A DNA stretch of 25,115 nucleotides from a virus: positions 1 through 25,115 of the IMG/VR virus record IMGVR_UViG_3300037847_002155. One strand, 5' to 3'. A model generated the notes under the pieces. It searched no databases, was not told the origin of the DNA, and saw only the letters and a program-made list of their open reading frames with translations. A program made the position numbers and the translations under genes. Below, one piece after another: positions 21,866-25,115 of this stretch; position 1 is the first letter of the stretch; every line of letters begins with the position of its first letter.

Positions 21866-22951
21866 TTACCCCTTCACCAAACCGGCAGCTTGGAACATGG
21901 GAAAGAACTGGTCAATGTTGTCAGGAATGACAGCACCAGCAGGCATCCCACCTTTGAGTAGTGACCGACATGCAATAGCTGCAACGTCAGTGCCACCTTT
22001 CTCAGCAGCAGTAACCATGACTTTGATACCATTCTCCCACCGCTTAGTTGTGTTCTTTGCGAGCACAGCAGCGGCAACACTTGCCAGTACAGCATGAGCC
22101 TTGTCCCCACGGTCATAGTGTTCATACAAAGACGGGTCAGCAATCAGAGCTTCAGGGTCAGGCAAGTCAAGCTGCTCACAGAATGTAAGGAAACTGATAG
22201 CAGGATGACCGACTGTACCCTTCGCCAAGTGACTGATGACTGCTGGCTCTACACCACAAGACTCAGCAGCAGCCAAGAGATAGCAGAGATTGTCCCACGA
22301 ACGTGGAGACGGCCATGCTCTACCTTGACTCGCTTCATCTTCGGGCAATGCCAGCAAATGACTTTGTCCAAAGCGACGAATGTAAGACGTGACCAGAGCT
22401 ACCTTTGACGGAACTAGTTCTCGCCAACCCGATGGAAGTTTAGGTACATCCATCTTGGGCCAGCCAGCAATCATTCCATCACACCAGTCGTCAGCAGACA
22501 AGGAACATTCCAAGTGAACCATACGGTTCGCCATCGGAGGTGCCAAGTCCCAACCACCAGCAGCTTGGTCAGCAGGGTTCGCAGACATAGCGATAGACAG
22601 ACCCTTGGGCAGAGACAAGTCACCACACTTGCGTTCACCCACAATCTTCAGAGCCGAAGCCTGAACAGCGGGCGGAGTACAAGAGAACTCGTCCAAGTAC
22701 AAGAGAGTATTGTCATCACAATCAACAGCCCACTTAGGAGCTACACGCTCGAACAGACCAGACTTGACGACTGGGAGACCAACATCAGTAGGATCCCAAG
22801 TCGAGCAGACTTGTTCGACCAGTGACTTGCCAAGAGACTTGGCGATTGACTGTGTTCGCATTGTCTTTCCAATACCGGGTGGCCCCCACAGAATGACGGG
22901 CACTCCAGCTTGGATACATACAGCGTAAGCAATATCTATATTGTTACTCAT
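21866..22951 (-). CDS. MoxR-family AAA+ ATPase
   Basis: The protein has 361 residues. Walker A is G-P-P-G-I-G-K-T (23-30), Walker B is LLYLDE (83-88) followed by FSCTPPAVQAS, and sensor 1 lies in SIAMSANPADQAAGGW (Asn125). This is the MoxR/RavA clade of AAA+ proteins, which act as hexameric remodelling machines together with a VWA partner; such a partner is encoded downstream. The start at 22951 is chosen over ATG 22987 because the AGAGGTAAGAG box, shared with other leaders here, lies just before it. The 282-aa gene follows three bases after the stop. The phage role is unknown; assembly, DNA metabolism or action on a host target are all possible. Confidence 0.88.
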   Translation of the reverse strand: MSNNIDIAYAVCIQAGVPVILWGPPGIGKTMRTQSIAKSLGKSLVEQVCSTWDPTDVGLPVVKSGLFERVAPKWAVDCDDNTLLYLDEFSCTPPAVQASALKIVGERKCGDLSLPKGLSIAMSANPADQAAGGWDLAPPMANRMVHLECSLSADDWCDGMIAGWPKMDVPKLPSGWRELVPSKVALVTSYIRRFGQSHLLALPEDEASQGRAWPSPRSWDNLCYLLAAAESCGVEPAVISHLAKGTVGHPAISFLTFCEQLDLPDPEALIADPSLYEHYDRGDKAHAVLASVAAAVLAKNTTKRWENGIKVMVTAAEKGGTDVAAIACRSLLKGGMPAGAVIPDNIDQFFPMFQAAGLVKG

Positions 22952-23015
22952 TTTACTCTTACCTCTAAGAACACCAGACAAAAACATCTGGCGTGCATAC
23001 TGATTGCATCAGCAC
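22952..23015 (-). promoter_or_regulatory. Leader stem-loops and ribosome-binding box before the MoxR gene
   Basis: On the minus strand GTG-CTGAT pairs with ATCAG...CAC around GCA (22993-23015). A small CCAGA/TCTGG hairpin follows, and then AGAGGTAAGAGTAAA before the ATG. The stretch CCTTTTACTGTG at the hairpin edge and the GCAATCA loop are shared with the leader before 23941. Confidence 0.5.
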
Positions 23016-23020
23016 ACAGT

Positions 23021-23063
23021 AAAAGGCCAGACGCTATCCAACACGGACAACTTCTGGCCTTTT
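23021..23063. terminator. Bidirectional-type terminator hairpin ahead of MoxR
   Basis: AAAAGGCCAGA (23021-23031) pairs perfectly with TCTGGCCTTTT (23053-23063) around a 21-base loop. On either strand the stem ends in a T-run. It lies 11 bases beyond the stop of the 113-aa gene, whose minus-strand transcript it would end. Confidence 0.75.
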
Positions 23064-23074
23064 CCAATGGGCTG

Positions 23075-23416
23075 TTACTTTCTCTCACCATTCACAAAGT
23101 TTGTGAATGAATCTACCCACTCAGGATGTTTATCAATCCATTCCTGAGCAGACTGTTCAGCACTCTTCTTCTTTAGTGAGACCTTTCTCTTCTCACGGGC
23201 ATCGATGCCAGCCTGAATGAAGTCATCTTCATCCATCACTTCCTCTACTTCTACGGGCGTGACTTCTTTCTCACCAGACTCAATGAACTTAGTAAGCTCA
23301 TCGTTTGCTTGGTTGTACTTGTCACGCCAGAGATTGTAGAGTCTGCCACTTGGCTCATCTTCATGGCGCTTCATCTGTTCGTAAGCAATACGAACTCTGC
23401 GATTGAGTTCATCCAC
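23075..23416 (-). CDS. Hypothetical charged helical protein, GTG start
   Basis: The protein has 113 residues. The GTG at 23416 is chosen because GGAGG lies six bases before it and it overlaps the previous gene by eight bases; the frame is also open further upstream (ATG 23506), but that would sit inside the neighbour. It is predominantly helical with many Glu, Lys and Asp (DELNRRVRIAYEQMKRHEDE), an acidic middle (VTPVEVEEVMDEDDF) and a Trp-containing end (QEWIDKHPEWVDSFTNF). There are no cysteines or known motifs. It could be a scaffold or inhibitor-like small protein. Function is unknown. Confidence 0.62.
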   Translation of the reverse strand: MDELNRRVRIAYEQMKRHEDEPSGRLYNLWRDKYNQANDELTKFIESGEKEVTPVEVEEVMDEDDFIQAGIDAREKRKVSLKKKSAEQSAQEWIDKHPEWVDSFTNFVNGERK

Positions 23417-23735
23417 GTTGCACCTCCAGCCAGTGAGGAACCGATACCATAGTACCGTCCCACTCTTTACCATTAAGATAAAGAGAACCTTTTCTCTGGC
23501 AGACATTCACACCGGGCAGACCATTCAGTCGTTCACGAGTAGTGGCTGTGTTCCACCCAGCAGTAGTGATCTCCAAGTCATCCCAGCCTACACCCAAAGT
23601 CATTTGAGCAATGGTGTTACCGTGCAGAGTCAGTCGCCAACGACATTTATTGTCGATGACAACTTCTGTATTGCTAAGACTGAATGGCTTTCGCTTGATG
23701 AAACATTCAACAGCAGCTTGAGTAATCTTTCTCAT
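23409..23735 (-). CDS. Hypothetical small protein
   Basis: The protein has 108 residues. The ATG at 23735 has AGGAGG six bases upstream and overlaps the previous stop (TGATG); the GTG three bases earlier is too close to that site. The visible pattern is a small alpha/beta domain: an N-terminal helix (KITQAAVECFIKRKPFSL), strands with a DNKCRWRLTLHGNTIAQ segment, then TTAGWNTATTRERLNGLPGV, which could be a helix packed on a sheet, and C-terminal strands. Many small phage proteins share the form 'strand, N-T-x-T-x-x-R-L-N', but no function is known to me. Confidence 0.62.
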   Translation of the reverse strand: MRKITQAAVECFIKRKPFSLSNTEVVIDNKCRWRLTLHGNTIAQMTLGVGWDDLEITTAGWNTATTRERLNGLPGVNVCQRKGSLYLNGKEWDGTMVSVPHWLEVQRG

Positions 23736-23941
23736 CACTCACCTCCTTTTGCGATTAGATTCCGCAATGATTTAATGGCCGCTTTCGGAGTTTTACGCGC
23801 TCCCGTCTGGGGTGAACCGGGCATCGCATAAGCGGTAGCCCAGTACAAGTGCGGAGCGTTACCCGCCATTCGCCATACCGTTACATCATTGTCTACACGG
23901 CAATAGTAATCGCCTGTCCATATGTTTAGATTCCAGTCCAT
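23735..23941 (-). CDS. Hypothetical small protein
   Basis: The protein has 68 residues. It is rich in Trp and Tyr near the start (MDWNLNIWTGDYYCRVDNDV), with a basic C-terminal helix (KTPKAAIKSLRNLIAKGG). The Trp/Tyr-rich strands followed by a helix suggest a small single-domain fold. It is the first gene of a three-gene unit and has the hairpin/leader arrangement upstream, with AACAAGAGAGGTAAGAG just before the ATG. No family was recognised. Confidence 0.6.
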   Translation of the reverse strand: MDWNLNIWTGDYYCRVDNDVTVWRMAGNAPHLYWATAYAMPGSPQTGARKTPKAAIKSLRNLIAKGGE

Positions 23942-23974
23942 CTCTTACCTCTCTTGTTTGTGCTTGATTGCACA
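23942..23974 (-). promoter_or_regulatory. Leader stem-loop and ribosome-binding box before the 68-aa gene
   Basis: On the minus strand TGTGC pairs with GCACA around AATCAA (23959-23974), followed by AACAAGAGAGGTAAGAG and the ATG at 23941. Only 37 bases lie between the preceding GC-rich hairpin and the ATG, too few for a full promoter plus this leader unless the promoter overlaps the hairpin. Confidence 0.6.
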
Positions 23975-23978
23975 GTAA

Positions 23979-24008
23979 AAGGCCCGACCAACTAAATGAC
24001 CGGGCCTT
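23979..24008 (-). terminator. Terminator-like hairpin after the Pyr_excise-like gene
   Basis: AAGGCCCG (23979-23986) pairs perfectly with CGGGCCTT (24001-24008). On the minus strand the stem ends in TTTTACTG. It is 11 bases beyond the stop of the 173-aa gene. Confidence 0.7.
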
Positions 24009-24019
24009 CTCCTTTGGAA

Positions 24020-24541
24020 TCAAACAAGTGACTGACGCCACAACTCTATCTCTGTTAACGGAACTGGTTCTGGTTCTTTGACTACCCACCACTCGGGCGG
24101 GTCACAGAACTTCCAGTCCGCAACACTCTGTTTAGCTTCTACATAGTACAGACGGTAAGCTGTGACAGCATCGTCTCTCTTGTAGATGTCAGGCATAGCC
24201 TGAGCAAACGGAGTGAGACTACCAGCAGGGATAGACTCACGTTTATGGAAACAGTCTTGGATAACTTCTAAACAGGCATGGACTTTGCCGTATCTGTTTG
24301 TGTACTCGTCACACAAAGCAAAGCCATGGTGACAGAGCCAGTCGAAGTTATCGCGAGACTCACGAGCCCAGACAGAACACGGATGGTTCTGATGTGTGGG
24401 CTTGTACTTACCAGAAGAACCGCACAGATGAAGTGCAGAACACAACATCTGAGCGGTCTCAAGCGGCATCTTTACAATGTGTTTGTCACACTGCAAACGG
24501 GCCGACTCTTCTGGGCTACTACCGAGAACAAATATGTTCAT
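24020..24541 (-). CDS. Pyrimidine-dimer glycosylase-related (Pyr_excise-like) phage protein
   Basis: The protein has 173 residues. The N terminus MNIFVLGSSPEESARLQCDK leads into H-I-V-K-M-P-L-E-T-A-Q (Cys18, Asp19, Lys20, His21, Lys24, Glu28), then THQNHPCSVWARES (49-62), CDEYTNRYGKVH (77-88) and QAMPDIYKRDDAVTAYRLYY. This is the conserved pattern of a widespread phage family usually annotated as pyrimidine dimer DNA glycosylase/endonuclease V-related. Glycosylase activity is not shown for most members. If active, it would begin excision of UV dimers. It is coupled by ATGA to the 53-aa membrane protein gene upstream. The family call is good; the activity is uncertain. Confidence 0.75.
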   Translation of the reverse strand: MNIFVLGSSPEESARLQCDKHIVKMPLETAQMLCSALHLCGSSGKYKPTHQNHPCSVWARESRDNFDWLCHHGFALCDEYTNRYGKVHACLEVIQDCFHKRESIPAGSLTPFAQAMPDIYKRDDAVTAYRLYYVEAKQSVADWKFCDPPEWWVVKEPEPVPLTEIELWRQSLV

Positions 24542-24699
24542 GAGTCAAAGCTGTGTTTGCGATGGCTCTCGGCCAGATTGTACAGAGCTTGACGACGCAA
24601 GCGCTTACGCTGTTTGTTATCTGAGTAGCACCAGAACACAGTGCCAATCAGAGCAAAGAACGGGAAGCATACAGCAAACACTTCTACTAAAATACTCAT
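24538..24699 (-). CDS. 53-aa membrane protein
   Basis: Reading the minus strand from 24699 gives 53 residues: one hydrophobic N-terminal helix (MSILVEVFAVCFPFFALIGT, continuing VFWCY), then a basic segment (KQRKRLRRQ, about 29-37) and a short polar tail. The positive-inside rule puts the C terminus in the cytoplasm. AGAGGTAAGAG precedes the ATG, the same box as before other genes in this region, and the stop forms ATGA with the next gene. These features make it a real gene despite its size. Function is unknown. Confidence 0.68.
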   Translation of the reverse strand: MSILVEVFAVCFPFFALIGTVFWCYSDNKQRKRLRRQALYNLAESHRKHSFDS

Positions 24700-24737
24700 C
24701 TCTTACCTCTTGGTTAGTGGTGTCTAAGTTAACACCA
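24700..24737 (-). promoter_or_regulatory. Leader stem-loop and ribosome-binding box before the 53-aa gene
   Basis: TGGTGT (24718-24723) pairs with ACACCA (24732-24737). On the minus strand the hairpin is followed by CTAACCAAGAGGTAAGAG and the ATG at 24699. The arrangement matches the other leaders, though the stem sequence differs. The 100 bases further upstream hold two more weak 5-bp hairpins and no clear promoter. Confidence 0.5.
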
Positions 24738-24840
24738 GACAGAACACTGACAGAACAGACAGTGTGCTAACTGTTGGCAACTTTGACCAGACCAGACATG
24801 ACGACAATAGATAGATTCGAGCTGAGATAGAACGCAGAAA

Positions 24841-24864
24841 GCCCACCCAGTTTCCCGGGTGGGC
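24841..24864 (-). terminator. Terminator hairpin after the Lys/Ala-tailed gene
   Basis: GCCCACCC (24841-24848) pairs perfectly with GGGTGGGC (24857-24864). On the minus strand it is followed by TTTCTGCGTT. It lies nine bases past the stop codon at 24874. Confidence 0.65.
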
Positions 24865-24873
24865 TGTCTTTGT

Positions 24874-25115
24874 TTACTTCTTCTTCGCGGCTTTCTTCGT
24901 GGCTTTCTTCGCGGTTTCTTCTGCTGGCGGCTTGTATGAGCCGTCATCGTTAATCCACGGAGCCATAGCCGGGTCAATCATCTTCGCCATCGGAACAGCG
25001 TCCTCAATACTGATATTCAGCGTTGAGCACTTGCGACCTATCGCGAGAGTCTGACGCGCCAGCGCGATTAGGTTCCTCACCGCAATCGGGCGCTTGGCCT
25101 TTTCTGGAATGCCTT
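24874..25115 (-). CDS. Protein with Lys/Ala-rich C-terminal tail (5'-truncated by window edge)
   Basis: The frame is open to the last base of the window, so the start lies outside and about 80 residues are seen. The visible part begins GIPEKAKRPIA, continues with a helical segment (VRNLIALARQTLAIGRKC) and a short acidic region, and ends in a tail of KKATKKAAKKK type after PPAEETA. A GTG at 25080 is in frame, but coding continues upstream of it. The basic tail resembles the N-terminal tail of the protein at 5407-5688 and suggests nucleic-acid binding. Function is unknown. Confidence 0.62.
   Translation of the reverse strand, partial: GIPEKAKRPIAVRNLIALARQTLAIGRKCSTLNISIEDAVPMAKMIDPAMAPWINDDGSYKPPAEETAKKATKKAAKKK

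Noticed and set aside
22952-22987. Upstream start of MoxR at 22987, adding 12 residues
   Set aside because: The added residues would be encoded by the conserved leader, including its AGAGGTAAGAG ribosome-binding box, which points to the ATG at 22951.
23403-23831. 142-aa + strand frame
   Set aside because: It lies opposite three overlapping minus-strand genes with clear ribosome-binding sites and has no such site or plausible product itself.
1-25115. tRNA genes, insertion sequences, integrase or attachment sites
   Set aside because: No cloverleaf-like segment, terminal inverted repeats, transposase or integrase motif was recognised by eye. A dedicated scan could still find a tRNA.

Overview
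The window is a piece of a tailed double-stranded DNA bacteriophage genome (Caudoviricetes). Genes are packed with ATGA, TAATG or 8-base overlaps, virion and lysis genes lie on one strand, and a complete replication and recombination set lies on the other. No integrase, repressor-integrase pair or tRNA was seen, so a lytic phage is the simplest reading. The host cannot be named. The glycine/aspartate-rich tail-fibre repeat at the left end resembles repeats common in phages of aquatic bacteria, but that is recollection, not proof.

Left arm (1-5406, + strand). It begins inside a tail-fibre-like gene and continues with an Asp-box beta-propeller protein. Next come four paralogous ~120-residue beta-rich proteins, with a small membrane protein inserted between the second and third. 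The arm ends in a membrane/lysis cluster: three small membrane-anchored proteins (one with a signal peptide and a C-terminal anchor), a putative L,D-transpeptidase-fold peptidoglycan enzyme (His138, Ser151-x-Gly-Cys154) and a UviB/BhlA-like holin candidate.

The strands converge at 5406/5407 with no bases between the two stop codons. From there every gene is on the minus strand. Read in transcription direction (right to left): a partial Lys/Ala-tailed protein; a 53-aa membrane protein and a Pyr_excise-like protein; three small unknown genes; a MoxR AAA+ ATPase with an unknown 282-aa protein; a metallopeptidase/VWA protein; an unknown 274-aa protein; and a Cys-rich zinc protein. A ~260-base control region with direct repeats, a palindrome and promoter-like sequences follows. 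Then come an unknown 141-aa protein, an AEP-type primase/SF3 helicase and a SNF2-type helicase. A near-consensus promoter at 13962-13989 starts the next operon: Cas4/RecB-like nuclease, Sak4-like RecA-fold ATPase, SSB and a uracil-DNA-glycosylase/DNA polymerase A fusion. The run ends with small regulators, a compact SMC/Rad50-like ATPase and small metal-binding proteins.

The AEP primase-helicase and SNF2 helicase would open and prime the template, PolA (Tyr at the position equivalent to E. coli 762) would copy it, and SSB, Sak4, the Cas4-like nuclease and the SMC-like ATPase would handle ends and recombination. The UDG domain and the Pyr_excise-like protein point to DNA-damage handling.

The most unusual signal is non-coding. 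Several minus-strand units between 19.6 and 24.7 kb are introduced by the same arrangement: a terminator-like GC-rich hairpin, a second short hairpin often closed by TGTG...CACA, then an AGAG(AG)GTAAGA ribosome-binding leader. The second stem varies in sequence but stays paired, as expected for a conserved RNA element.
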